From contig VMTE01000026.1 of NCBI GenBank assembly GCA_013791775.1, forward strand, positions 1-45,660: DNA of 45,660 nucleotides. Reading direction: 5' to 3'. The DNA comes from Hyphomonas sp. (GTDB taxonomy: Bacteria; Pseudomonadota; Alphaproteobacteria; Caulobacterales; Hyphomonadaceae). The notes beneath the pieces were generated by a model. It ran no database searches. It was not told the DNA's origin and saw nothing but the letters and a program-made list of their open reading frames with translations. This document shows positions 34,143-42,273 of the stretch, piece by piece; position 1 is the first letter of the stretch; the number at the start of each line of letters is the position of its first letter. The translations under genes and the position numbers were made by a program.

Positions 34143-34943
34143 ATGCGCGACGCCGACTACGACCTGATCAAACTGGATGTCACCCGCGCCGGCGTGGCGA
34201 TCGTCACGCTCCACCGGCCGGATGTTCACAATGCCTTCAATGCCGAGCTGATCGCCGAGCTGACGGACGTGTTCGCGATGATCTCCGACCAGCCCGGCAT
34301 CCGCATGATGATCCTGCGCGGGGAGGGCAAGTCCTTCTCCGCCGGCGCGGATCTCGAGTGGATGAAACTGGCGTCGACCCACTCGCGCGATGACAACGAA
34401 ACAGATGCCATGCGCCTCGCCGAGATGCTGCAGCGCCTCTACGAAATGCCGCAGATGACGCTGGCGCTCGTGCAAGGCGCGGCGATGGGCGGCGGGGCCG
34501 GCCTGGTCGCCGCCTGCGACGTGGCCATCGCGATGGCCAGCGCGCAGTTCCGCTTTTCCGAAGTCCGCCTCGGCCTGACGCCGGCCACCATCAGTCCCTT
34601 CGTTATCCAGGCCATCGGGCCGCGCTGGGCGCGTGCCTTGTTCGTGACCGGCGAAGAATTTGATGCGGCCTATGCCGAGAAGATCGGCCTCATCCAGTAC
34701 GTTGCTCAGACGGCGGACGAAATGACGGACCTTGAAGAACACATCGCCAGGCTTGTCTTCGCGGCCGCGCCGGGCGCCGTCGCAGATTCCAAGAAACTGG
34801 TGCGCGACTTTGCCGGCAAGCCGATTGACCGCGACGTCAGCCAGCGGACCGCCAAGCGCATCGCGGCCCGGCGGACTTCAGACGAAGGCAAGGAAGGCGT
34901 CAGCGCTTTCCTGGAAAAGCGCCCGCCCAGCTGGAAAACCTGA
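34143..34943 (+). CDS. liuC: Methylglutaconyl-CoA hydratase (AUH/LiuC-like crotonase)
   Basis: A 266-residue crotonase. Seen: VTLHRPDVHNAFNAELI, the oxyanion segment SFSAGADLEWMK (the WMK variant is typical of methylglutaconyl-CoA hydratase), VQGAAMGGGAGLVAACDVAIA, and FRFSEVRLGLTPATISPFV with the catalytic-position Glu140. The first catalytic Glu of the crotonase pair is replaced by Gly/Ala (GGGAG), normal for AUH. Reaction: 3-methylglutaconyl-CoA to HMG-CoA, next step after MCC. AGAGG lies about 10 bases before ATG 34143. It sits between the two MCC subunit genes, which supports the assignment. Confidence 0.9.
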   Translation: MRDADYDLIKLDVTRAGVAIVTLHRPDVHNAFNAELIAELTDVFAMISDQPGIRMMILRGEGKSFSAGADLEWMKLASTHSRDDNETDAMRLAEMLQRLYEMPQMTLALVQGAAMGGGAGLVAACDVAIAMASAQFRFSEVRLGLTPATISPFVIQAIGPRWARALFVTGEEFDAAYAEKIGLIQYVAQTADEMTDLEEHIARLVFAAAPGAVADSKKLVRDFAGKPIDRDVSQRTAKRIAARRTSDEGKEGVSAFLEKRPPSWKT

Positions 34944-34950
34944 AAGTCGC

Positions 34951-34970
34951 AGCGCCCGGGGGGGCTCTAG
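34951..34970. repeat. Possible solo end of the 958-1244 element
   Basis: AGCGCCCGGGG, three extra G, then GCTCTAG-like end: the right terminus of the MITE-like element (AAGCGCCCGGGGCTCTAG) with a 3-base expansion. CTAG again contains the stop codon of the adjoining minus-strand gene. There is no left arm. Short and GC-rich, so chance is possible. Confidence 0.3.
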
Positions 34971-35302
34971 TCGCCCGGCGGCGGCGGCAGGGGGATGCCC
35001 CAGCCGGCCAGCGTATTGTAAACGGCGTCCACCGGGTTGATCCCGGTCAATCCCTCAATGGGGTCCCGGAATATGTACACGATCAACCCCAACATGATGA
35101 CATACACGACGAACTGCATCACGGACTTCAGCACGAAGGCGCCGGCGCTGAAGGCAACCATGCCCACGGCGCCAAGGATCAGCGCGCCCTGCAGGGGCGG
35201 CATGCCTTCCGCAATCGCGTAGTTGTAACCAAAATAGGCGCCCAGTCCGCCGCCGACGATTCCGGCAAGGCCGGCCACTTGAACACCTGAATTGTACGCC
35301 AT
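34967..35302 (-). CDS. Small membrane protein of unknown function
   Basis: A 111-residue protein, not recognised. Seen: a glycine-rich first helix (VAGLAGIVGGGLGAYFGYNYA, glycine-zipper-like), a second helix (LILGAVGMVAFSAGAFVLKS) and a third (FVVYVIMLGLIVYIFR), so three TM segments with little loop, then a Pro-rich tail (GWGIPLPPPPGD). Start: ATG 35302 with GGGGGAG four bases upstream; an upstream in-frame start six codons earlier has no site. It lies opposite to the flanking catabolic genes, between liuC and the DUF817 gene. The stop falls in a CTAG resembling the end of the MITE-like element. Confidence 0.7.
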   Translation of the reverse strand: MAYNSGVQVAGLAGIVGGGLGAYFGYNYAIAEGMPPLQGALILGAVGMVAFSAGAFVLKSVMQFVVYVIMLGLIVYIFRDPIEGLTGINPVDAVYNTLAGWGIPLPPPPGD

Positions 35303-35436
35303 CGGACTCCCCCGTTGCATGGTGATCCCCCATGCTTACGCCATCCCGCGGGCCTCACAAAGCCTCAAAATCACCGCCGGCCCGCCCATGCCTGCGCCTT
35401 GTTTCCGCCCGCAAAGCCCTCCAATCCAAAGTCGCC

Positions 35437-36336
35437 ATGATCCCTCCGGCTTCCGCCCCCGACCGTTTGCGTGCCCGCCTCCACGCCGAGCGCGAAGCGC
35501 TGCGCGCCCGCTGGGTGAAAGGCCCGGTCAGTCTCGGCGTCTTCGAGTTCGTCAGCTTCGGCATCAAGCAGGCTTGGGCCTGCCTGTTCGGCGGCGTGAT
35601 GCTCGCGCTGCTGCTCCTCACGCACCTCTTCTACCCGGACGGCGCCGCGCTCTCCCGGTATGATTTCCTCGTCCTCGCCGCGCTCGCTCTGCAGGGCCTG
35701 CTCATCCTCTCCGGCCTCGAAACCTGGGAGGAGGCGCGCGTCATCTTCGTCTTCCACGTGGTCGGCACGGTCATGGAACTGTTCAAGACCGCCCATGGCA
35801 GCTGGATCTACCCCGAGGACAGCTTCCTGCGCCTCGGCGCCGTACCACTCTTCTCCGGCTTCATGTACGCCGCCGTCGGCTCCTACCTCGCCCGCGTCTG
35901 GCGCATCTTCGAGTTCCGGTTCGACCGCTTCCCGCCGCTCTGGATGCAGGGCCTCCTCGCCGCCGCCGTCTACGTGAACTTCTTCGCCCACCACTGGCTC
36001 CCCGACATCCGCCTCGGCCTCTTCGCGGCCACCGCTATCCTCTACCTGCGCACCCTCGTCTGGTTCCGCCCGGACCGGGTCCACCGCCCCATGCCGCTGC
36101 TCCTCGGCTTCTTCCTCGTCGCCCTGTTCATCTGGTTTGCCGAGAACCTCGCCACCTTCGCCCGCGCCTGGGCCTATCCCGGCCAGGAAGACGGCTGGGA
36201 GATGGTGTCTTTCTCCAAGCTCGGATCATGGTATCTGCTGATGATCATCAGTTTCGTCCTGGTTGCCACCGTGCACCGGGCGCCGGGAGGCCATGCCAGT
36301 GCAGATCACCAAACTCCTCGTCGCGAACCGGGGTGA
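35437..36336 (+). CDS. DUF817-family integral membrane protein
   Basis: About 299 residues with some 7-8 TM helices. Seen: GVFEFVSFGIKQAWACLFGGVMLALL; ETWEEARVIFVFHVVGTVMELFKTAHGSW and IYPEDSFLRLGAVPLFSGFMYAAVGSYLARVWR, whose conserved charged residues (E, E, D) within or near membranes mark DUF817. FFAHHWLPDIR and FIWFAENLATF are later conserved spots. Family function is unknown. Start ATG 35437 is chosen by the beginning of the amphipathic N-terminus; no strong ribosome site is visible. Its 3' end overlaps the mccA start by 44 bases in another frame, so translation of mccA may be coupled to it. Confidence 0.8.
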   Translation: MIPPASAPDRLRARLHAEREALRARWVKGPVSLGVFEFVSFGIKQAWACLFGGVMLALLLLTHLFYPDGAALSRYDFLVLAALALQGLLILSGLETWEEARVIFVFHVVGTVMELFKTAHGSWIYPEDSFLRLGAVPLFSGFMYAAVGSYLARVWRIFEFRFDRFPPLWMQGLLAAAVYVNFFAHHWLPDIRLGLFAATAILYLRTLVWFRPDRVHRPMPLLLGFFLVALFIWFAENLATFARAWAYPGQEDGWEMVSFSKLGSWYLLMIISFVLVATVHRAPGGHASADHQTPRREPG

Positions 36337-38200
36337 GATCGCCGTGCGGATCTTCCGCACCTGCCGCCGCCTCGGCATCGCCACTGTCGCCGTCTACTCG
36401 GATGCTGACCGCGCCGCGATGCACGTGCGCGAGGCGGACGAAGCCGTCCATATCGGCGCCGCGCCCGCCGCCGAAAGTTACCTGCGGACCGACGCCATCC
36501 TCGCCGCCGCTGCCGAAACCGGCGCCGACGCGATCCACCCCGGCTACGGCTTCCTGTCCGAGAACGCTGCCTTCGCCGAAGCGGTCCTCGCTGCCGGCCT
36601 CGCCTGGCTCGGCCCACCGCCCGCCGCCATCCGGTCCATGGGCCCGAAGGATGAAGCCAAGCGAATCGCAGAAGAGGCGGGCGTGCCCGTGCTGCCCGGC
36701 TATCGTGGCGAAGCGCAGGATATCGGCACACTGACCAAAGCCGCCGAAAACGTCGGCTACCCGCTGCTCATCAAGGCCGTGGCCGGCGGCGGGGGCAGAG
36801 GCATCCGCCAGGTCTCGCGCGCCGCAGACCTGCAGGCCGAACTCACCAGCGCGGTGCGCGAAGCGGAATCCTCTTTCGGCGACGGCCGCGTCATGCTCGA
36901 AAAACTCATCGAGCGCCCGCGCCATATCGAAGTCCAGGTCTTCGGGGACCAGCACGGCAATGTCGTCCACCTCTTCGAACGCGACTGCTCCCTCCAGCGC
37001 CGCCGCCAGAAAGTCATCGAGGAAGCCCCCGCGCCCGGTATGCCGGACGCCGTCCGCAAGGCGATGACGGACGCCGCTGTGAAGCTCGCGAAAGCCGTCG
37101 GCTACCAGGGCGCCGGCACGGTCGAATTTATCGTGGACGGATCAAAGCCGCTCGGGCCGGACACCTTCTGGTTCCTCGAAATGAACACCCGCCTGCAGGT
37201 CGAACACCCCGTCACAGAGGCCATCACCGGCACCGACCTCGTCGAGTGGCAGCTGATCGTTGCCTCCGGCGGAAAACTCCCGCTGAAACAGAAGGATATC
37301 AAGCTGACCGGTCACGCCTTCGAAGCCCGTATCTGCGCCGAAGACCCCGCCGAAGGCTTCCGCCCCGGCGCCGGCCTCATCCTCGAATTCGGCCTCCTCG
37401 AAGAGCCGGATGGCGAGACCCTCCGCTGGGACTCCGGCTTCGACTCCGGTGACCGCATCCCCTCCAGCTACGATTCCATGATCGCCAAACTGATCGTACA
37501 CGGAGAAACCCGCGAGGCCGCCCTCCAGCGCCTCACCGACGTCCTCGCCCACACCCAGCTGTGCGGCGTACCCGCCAATACCGGCTTCCTCCGCCGCTGC
37601 GCGCTTTCCGGCGAGTTCCAGTCCGGCACACACCACGTCAACTGGATCGGCGAGAATCTCGACGCCCTCGCCGCCGTGCCGGAAATCCACCGCACCGCCG
37701 CGCTCGGCGCGGTCGCCGCCGTCCTGCTTGACGATGAAGGCGCCGTTTCCCCCTGGGACCTGCACGACGGCTTCCGCCTGAACGCCGCGCCCCGCCGCGC
37801 TATCCAGCTCGCCGCGGACGGTGCCGCCCAGCTCTTCGACGCCGGCCAGCCGCTCCCGGAGGAGGCGCCGTTTCCCCTCGTCACCGACCTCTCGCCCCGC
37901 CGCTTCGCAGTCACCTGCGGCGGCGACACGTTCCTCGTCACCATCCCGGAATTCAGCGCCGACGCCGACGCCGCCCTCGGCGGCAATGTCGTCAAGGCCC
38001 CGATGCCCGGAAAAGTGCTCAGTGTGCTGGCAAAAGCGGGCGCGCAAGTCACCCGCGGCGAAACCCTCGCCGTCCTCGAAGCCATGAAGATGGAACACGC
38101 CCTGACCGCCCCCCGGGACGGCGTGATCGAAGCCATCCACGCCAGCGCAGGCCAGCAGGTGGCAGAGGGCGATGTGCTGGTGATGCTGGTGGAGGAGTAG
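36293..38200 (+). CDS. mccA: 3-Methylcrotonyl-CoA carboxylase, biotin-containing (alpha) subunit
   Basis: A 635-residue biotin carboxylase-biotin carrier fusion. Seen: LLVANRGEIAVRIFRTCR, IHPGYGFLSENAAFAEAV, ATP-grasp loop LLIKAVAGGGGRGIRQV, active-site FLEMNTRLQVEHPVTE, then the MCC-type linker, and biotinyl-lysine Lys599 in VLEAMKMEHALTAP. It carboxylates biotin with ATP and bicarbonate and works with MccB in leucine degradation. Start: ATG 36293 lies only two bases after GGGAGG; GTG 36299, two codons later, has ideal spacing and may be the true start. It overlaps the DUF817 gene by 44 bases. A palindromic repeat follows the stop. Confidence 0.96.
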   Translation: MPVQITKLLVANRGEIAVRIFRTCRRLGIATVAVYSDADRAAMHVREADEAVHIGAAPAAESYLRTDAILAAAAETGADAIHPGYGFLSENAAFAEAVLAAGLAWLGPPPAAIRSMGPKDEAKRIAEEAGVPVLPGYRGEAQDIGTLTKAAENVGYPLLIKAVAGGGGRGIRQVSRAADLQAELTSAVREAESSFGDGRVMLEKLIERPRHIEVQVFGDQHGNVVHLFERDCSLQRRRQKVIEEAPAPGMPDAVRKAMTDAAVKLAKAVGYQGAGTVEFIVDGSKPLGPDTFWFLEMNTRLQVEHPVTEAITGTDLVEWQLIVASGGKLPLKQKDIKLTGHAFEARICAEDPAEGFRPGAGLILEFGLLEEPDGETLRWDSGFDSGDRIPSSYDSMIAKLIVHGETREAALQRLTDVLAHTQLCGVPANTGFLRRCALSGEFQSGTHHVNWIGENLDALAAVPEIHRTAALGAVAAVLLDDEGAVSPWDLHDGFRLNAAPRRAIQLAADGAAQLFDAGQPLPEEAPFPLVTDLSPRRFAVTCGGDTFLVTIPEFSADADAALGGNVVKAPMPGKVLSVLAKAGAQVTRGETLAVLEAMKMEHALTAPRDGVIEAIHASAGQQVAEGDVLVMLVEE

Positions 38201-38206
38201 GGAAGA

Positions 38207-38376
38207 CCCTCACCTCCCACCGCCTCCGGCGGCGGGTCCCTCCTCTCCCATTTCATGGGGTCGCTCGGAAAATCGTATACGATTTTTCGACATTGCGACG
38301 GGTTAAGAGGCACCCCTAACCCCTCTCCCGCTTGCGGGAGAGGAGGGGCCCATTGCGAAGCAATGGGAGGTGAGGG
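38207..38376. repeat. Nested palindromic intergenic repeat after mccA
   Basis: Outer arms CCCTCACCTCCCA (38207-38219) and TGGGAGGTGAGGG (38364-38376) are perfect reverse complements. Next arms in (38234-38249 / 38336-38351) match 15 of 16. Inside are three hairpins: CCTCTCCCGC-TT-GCGGGAGAGG (38322-38343), CCCATTGC-GAA-GCAATGGG (38349-38367), and an AT-rich 18-base perfect palindrome AAAATCGTATACGATTTT (38269-38286). It occupies the convergent gap between mccA and the MaoC-like gene and could act as a terminator for both. Confidence 0.75.
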
Positions 38377-38382
38377 CCCTCG

Positions 38383-39222
38383 TCACTGAACCCAGCTCAG
38401 CCCCGCCTGCATCGTCGCCCCGCCATCCGCCTTCACCACGCTCAGCTCCAGCTTGCCCAGGATCGTCCGGCCACAGACGGTCGCTGCGTCCGAAGCAAAC
38501 AGCGGCCGCACGCCCCGGAACGTAAACGTCGCCGGCCGCCGCTCCGGCTCGCGCCGCCGCGCCGCTTCCATCATCCAGATCGCCTGCAGCGGCCCGTGCA
38601 CCACGAGGTCCGGATATTTTTCCACCCCCCCGGCATAGGCCCGGTCATAATGGATCCGGTGCGCATTCTGCGTCAGCGCCGAAAACCGGAACAGCAGCAC
38701 CGGATCAATCGCTGCCGCCTCCTGCCAGTGCTGCGGTTCGGCGGGCAGGGGCTCGACCGGCACATACGTCTCCGGGATGCCCGCATAGACGATGTCCTGC
38801 TCCTCCGCCATCAGCTCCGCACCGCCGCGCGTCCAGGCATGGCGCACGGTCACGAACACCATCTCGCCGGACCGCCCCGTCTTCGCGGCCACCTTCGAAA
38901 TCGTCGACACCTTGGTCAGCTCGTCGCCGATCCGCACAGGTCCCGAAAACGTGCACCGGCTGCCCGCCCACATGCGGCGCGGCAGGCCGACCGGCGGCAG
39001 GAAACCGCCCCGCACCGGATGCCCGTCCGGCCCGGTGTCGGACGCGCGCACCACCGGCAGGAAATACAGCCACAGCCACAGCGGCGGCAGTTCGCTGCGC
39101 AGCACGAAGTCGTCCGGATTGCGGTCCAGCGCCGCCGCCAGGGCCTGCGCCGGCCCCGCCCGGACCGTATCGATCGACACTTGCGTCCGTCCGATGAAGT
39201 GCTGATATGCGCCTGTGTTCAT
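38383..39222 (-). CDS. MaoC/hot-dog-fold acyl-CoA dehydratase (mesaconyl-CoA hydratase-like)
   Basis: A 279-residue double hot-dog protein. Seen: an N-terminal FAS1-DH-like half (DRNPDDFVLRSELPPLWLWLYFLP, PPVGLPRRMWAGSRCTFSGPVRIGDELT) and a C-terminal half with the hydratase motif FSALTQNAHRIHYD, carrying the His and Asn/Asp of the hydratase-2 active site, then LVVHGPLQAIWMMEA. This matches itaconyl/mesaconyl-CoA hydratase and related 3-hydroxyacyl-thioester dehydratases. Start ATG 39222 gives family length but has no clear ribosome site; a GTG 42 bases upstream is the alternative. It lies in the catabolic region but on the opposite strand, so its pathway (branched-chain or dicarboxylic acids) is inferred only. 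Confidence 0.82.
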   Translation of the reverse strand: MNTGAYQHFIGRTQVSIDTVRAGPAQALAAALDRNPDDFVLRSELPPLWLWLYFLPVVRASDTGPDGHPVRGGFLPPVGLPRRMWAGSRCTFSGPVRIGDELTKVSTISKVAAKTGRSGEMVFVTVRHAWTRGGAELMAEEQDIVYAGIPETYVPVEPLPAEPQHWQEAAAIDPVLLFRFSALTQNAHRIHYDRAYAGGVEKYPDLVVHGPLQAIWMMEAARRREPERRPATFTFRGVRPLFASDAATVCGRTILGKLELSVVKADGGATMQAGLSWVQ

Positions 39223-39340
39223 AAGGGGAATCGTTAGAGCAATTGCCCGGCTTCTCAAAGCCACCCAAACGCTGTCGTCAACTCAACCGTGTGCTTCGAG
39301 CATCAGAACAAGACGTGTCGTGTCAGACTCGCTCTCCACG

Positions 39341-39462
39341 TTCGTCACCCCCGACGGGCAACGCCCGTCTGGGGGCCCAACTCCCGCCCACGCCACCGGG
39401 CGCCAGCGGCAACGTCCGGAGATGGGCACCCAGATGCGCTAACGCGCACCGGGTGTGACGAA
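39341..39462. repeat. Palindromic repeat between divergent/adjacent minus-strand genes
   Basis: Outer arms TTCGTCAC (39341-39348) and GTGACGAA (39455-39462) are perfect reverse complements. Inside, CCCCGACGGGC and GCCCGTCTGGGG (39349-39374) form a strong hairpin with an AAC loop, and GGGCACCC and GGGTG pair across 39424-39455. It lies in the 288-base gap between the monooxygenase stop and the MaoC-like start. No gene was found in that gap. Confidence 0.6.
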
Positions 39463-39510
39463 AGGCAGATCACCCTATGGATCGTCGGTCTGATGCCTGC
39501 CCATCACCGC

Positions 39511-41310
39511 CTAATTCAGCTCCAACCCGTCCAACGCCCCGCTCGCCCGCCAGTCCTTCAGGATCTGGAAATATGCGTTCGGCCCACCGCCATAGGGGCT
39601 GTTCTGCGACGCCCGGTCGCTCGGCTTGCCTTCGTTGTTGTAATAGCCGGGCGTGCATTCCTCGAGGAATTGCTGGCGCATCATCGCCTTGTCGATGATC
39701 GTCTGCACCCAGGCCTCTTCGGCCTCCGCCGAAGGCTCGAACGTGGCCGCCTGCCGCGCCTTGGCTTCGGCGAGAATGTAGCCGATCTGCTCGGCCTGCT
39801 CGTCGAGCGAGTGCGGATAGTTGGCCGTGAAGCCCGCCTGGGCCGGACCCATCAGGAACAGGTTCGGAAATCCGTGTACGGTCAGTCCGTGCAGGCTGCG
39901 CATTCCGTCGGCCCAATAGTCCTTCAGGTGCACGCCGCCGCGCCCCACCGGATCGTATCCCGCCCGCCGCGTGTAATCCGTGCCCACCTCGAACCCGGTC
40001 GCATAGACGAGGCAGTCCACCTTGTAGGCCTTGCCGTCCACGACAATGGAATCCTCGGTGATCCGGTCCACGCCCTGTCCGTTGGTATCCACCAGCGTAA
40101 CATTGGGCCGGTTGAATGCGGCAAGGTATCCGTCATGGAAACACGGACGTTTGCAGAATTGCCGGTACCAGGGCTTCAGCTTCGCCGCGACCTCTGGATC
40201 CTTGACCACCTCGTCCACACGGGCGCGCACCTGTTCCATCTTCTTGAAATCGGCGAGCTCTGCGAGCTCCGCCAGCCGCTCCGGCGAGAGGCCCTGCTTG
40301 TCGCCCTTGGACGCAATGAACAGGATGTTGCGGATAATGTCCGTCCACCCATCATTGACGAGGTCTTCCGGCTCATAGCCGCCGGAGACCAGCGTGTTGA
40401 AGTTCTCCATCCGCCGGCGTTGCCAGCCTTCCGGCAGGCTCGCCGCCCAGTCGGGGTCCGTCGGCCGGTCGTTACGCACGTCAATCGAGGAGGGCGTGCG
40501 CTGGAACACGTAGAGATGCTTCGCCCCGGCGGCGAGATGCGGCACGCACTGCACGGCGGTCGCGCCGGTGCCGATGATGCCGATCACCTTGTCGCCGATC
40601 TTGTCCAGCCCGCCTTCCGGTCCGCCGCCCGTGTACTGATAATCCCAGCGGCTCGTATGGAAGCTGTGGCCTTTGAAGGTTTCCACGCCCGGAATGCCCG
40701 GCAGCTTCGGCCGGTTCAGCGGCCCGTTGGACATCACCACGAAGCTCGCGGTGAACCGGTCGCCCCGGTCGGTCTCGATGATCCAGGCCTTCTTCGCCTC
40801 GTCCCATTGCATGCCGGTCACGCCGGTGCCGAGCAGGGCCTTGTCATACAGGTTGAAGTGGCGCGCGATCCGCGCGGAGTGTTCGAGGATTTCCGGCGCG
40901 CGGGTATATTTCTCCTTCGGCATGTAGCCGGTCTCTTCCAGCAGCGGCAGGTAGATGTACGCCTCGATATCACACGCCGCCCCCGGATACCGGTTCCAGT
41001 ACCAGGTGCCGCCGAATTCGCCGCCGGTCTCGATCATGCGGATATCACCGAAGCCCGCCTTGCGCAGCCTTGCGGCCGCCAGCATCCCGCCAAACCCGCC
41101 GCCGATCACCGCCACCTCGACATGATCGGTCACCGGCGCACGGTCCACACGTTCCGTGTACGGGTCTTCCAGGTAGTGCGCGAACTGGCCGGCGACGTTC
41201 ACATACTGCTCGTTGCCATCCCCCCGAACGCGCTTGTCGCGCTCGGCGAGGTAGCGCGCCTTCAGCGCGGCAGGGTCAAATCCAAGATCAAGCGCGCCCG
41301 TGTCGGCCAT
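39511..41310 (-). CDS. Baeyer-Villiger-type flavin monooxygenase, long N-terminal form
   Basis: A 599-residue FAD/NADPH monooxygenase. Seen: about 60 residues before the FAD fold (FDPAALKARYLAERDKRVRG...), the FAD motif VIGGGFGGMLAAARLRKAG, GGEFGGTWYWNRYPGAACD, the fingerprint FKGHSFHTSRWD (212-223; Asp instead of Pro at the last place) and the NADPH motif IIGTGATAVQCVP. The N-terminal extension and WD variant are like the cyclopentadecanone/steroid-type Baeyer-Villiger enzymes, which take bulky cyclic ketones. Start ATG 41310 has GGAGGAA upstream; an earlier in-frame start adds 34 arginine-rich residues. It is transcribed with nothing obvious: the next gene upstream (J-like) ends 112 bases away. 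Confidence 0.9.
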   Translation of the reverse strand: MADTGALDLGFDPAALKARYLAERDKRVRGDGNEQYVNVAGQFAHYLEDPYTERVDRAPVTDHVEVAVIGGGFGGMLAAARLRKAGFGDIRMIETGGEFGGTWYWNRYPGAACDIEAYIYLPLLEETGYMPKEKYTRAPEILEHSARIARHFNLYDKALLGTGVTGMQWDEAKKAWIIETDRGDRFTASFVVMSNGPLNRPKLPGIPGVETFKGHSFHTSRWDYQYTGGGPEGGLDKIGDKVIGIIGTGATAVQCVPHLAAGAKHLYVFQRTPSSIDVRNDRPTDPDWAASLPEGWQRRRMENFNTLVSGGYEPEDLVNDGWTDIIRNILFIASKGDKQGLSPERLAELAELADFKKMEQVRARVDEVVKDPEVAAKLKPWYRQFCKRPCFHDGYLAAFNRPNVTLVDTNGQGVDRITEDSIVVDGKAYKVDCLVYATGFEVGTDYTRRAGYDPVGRGGVHLKDYWADGMRSLHGLTVHGFPNLFLMGPAQAGFTANYPHSLDEQAEQIGYILAEAKARQAATFEPSAEAEEAWVQTIIDKAMMRQQFLEECTPGYYNNEGKPSDRASQNSPYGGGPNAYFQILKDWRASGALDGLELN

Positions 41311-41421
41311 GGTCCATTCCTCCGGTTCGGTGCAAGTCGCCCGCGTCTCATGCGCCGGTCGCCTGCGTTCAGGGGGGGAATCTAACCGCGAACGCCGCGC
41401 GGCAAAAGTCATGCCCCGGCG

Positions 41422-42252
41422 TCAGCCGCCGGCGTTGCGGGTGAAGAACTGGAACAGGGCGTAGCCGATGATGCCGCCGGCCGCGCCCAGCCAGGCCATG
41501 CTGCCGCGTTCTTCCTTGTCGGCCGACTTCATGTCCTTCAGCAGCGCCTGCTTGCGCGCTTCCTGCGGCGCGGCGTACCAGGCGATGTCCGTGCGCACAC
41601 GCGACAGCCAGTCGTTCAGCCGCCGGAGGAAGGGATTGGTGGTCGGCTGGTGCGTCCAGCCGAAATGCTGGTCCAGCGTGTCGAACACTTCCAGCGTCAG
41701 CCAGACCGGCCGGCGGATTTCCTGCGGGTCAAGATTGTAACCCGTCCGGTCACACAGCAGCTGGCGCACCCGCCACTGCAGCGTCTGGAACTCGTCGATC
41801 CCGGCGACATCATTGTCGTCCAGGCACGCCTTGAGGTGTTTCAGGTCCGGCTCGAATCCGGTCGCGGTCAACAGATCCACCAACCGGTCCATTGCCCGGT
41901 CGATGCGCGTCTCGAAGGTCTGCTCATCCGTATCCTGGGGCCCGGGTTCATCGTCCGGTTCCGGCTCGGGCGCGAAGGTCAGCTCGTCGCTGTCGCCGGC
42001 AGGGGCAGGGGCGGCCTCAGCGGCGCCGGCGCCCTCCTCCTCGTAATCCTCATACGGATCATCCTCGCCATACTCGGTGCGCCAGCGCACGTTTTCGCGC
42101 GCCTGCTCGAACGCTGCCCGCAGAGCCATGAACCCTGCGCGGTCATCCTCGGGCCGCGTCGTCTTCAGCCGCTCGGCATAGGCCCGCCGCACGTCCGCCT
42201 CCGTCGCGCTCGCGCGGTCGAGGCCCAGAAGGTCAAAGGGATCAGAAGACAT
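41422..42252 (-). CDS. Membrane-anchored J-like protein, copy 1 (HscC co-chaperone candidate)
   Basis: A 276-residue protein. Seen: a J-like N-terminal domain (FDLLGLDRASATEADVRRAY...LKTTRPEDDRAGFMALRAAFEQAR, 6-52), in which the HPD triad is replaced by RPE, an acidic Pro/Glu linker (60-112), and a helical domain whose core is PVWLTLEVFDTLDQHFGW (182-199). One C-terminal TM follows (about 252-270). Start ATG 42252; a GTG two codons earlier is possible, and neither has a clear ribosome site. The first 229 bp of the locus duplicate those of the neighbour at 42274-43530, including the last bases of the upstream hscC gene. Expected to work with the HscC-type Hsp70, as DjlB/DjlC do in E. coli. Confidence 0.75.
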   Translation of the reverse strand: MSSDPFDLLGLDRASATEADVRRAYAERLKTTRPEDDRAGFMALRAAFEQARENVRWRTEYGEDDPYEDYEEEGAGAAEAAPAPAGDSDELTFAPEPEPDDEPGPQDTDEQTFETRIDRAMDRLVDLLTATGFEPDLKHLKACLDDNDVAGIDEFQTLQWRVRQLLCDRTGYNLDPQEIRRPVWLTLEVFDTLDQHFGWTHQPTTNPFLRRLNDWLSRVRTDIAWYAAPQEARKQALLKDMKSADKEERGSMAWLGAAGGIIGYALFQFFTRNAGG

Positions 42253-42259
42253 CGTCACG
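42031..42259 (-). repeat. Direct-repeat copy 1: J-like 5' region
   Basis: 229 bases aligning without gaps to 43309-43537, with 15 mismatches counted by eye (about 93% identity). It covers the J-like domain, the EYGEDDPYEDY acidic segment and the last codons of hscC (CGTGACGATGTCTTCTGA in the minus reading). Past both ends the two loci are unrelated at base level. Confidence 0.9.
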
Positions 42260-42273
42260 AAGTGTAAAAGCCA

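Noticed and set aside
35332-35436. Longer N-terminus for the DUF817 protein
   Set aside because: The extra 35 residues are Pro/Ser/Arg-rich, unlike the family, and no ribosome site precedes the earlier ATG.
38207-38376. Repeats considered as a CRISPR array
   Set aside because: Arms are inverted, not direct repeats, and there are no regularly spaced units or cas genes.
39289-41385. Long plus-strand frame of about 700 codons opposite the second monooxygenase
   Set aside because: It is the antisense shadow of a gene with full family motifs; the translation is Arg/His/Val-rich without any recognisable domain.
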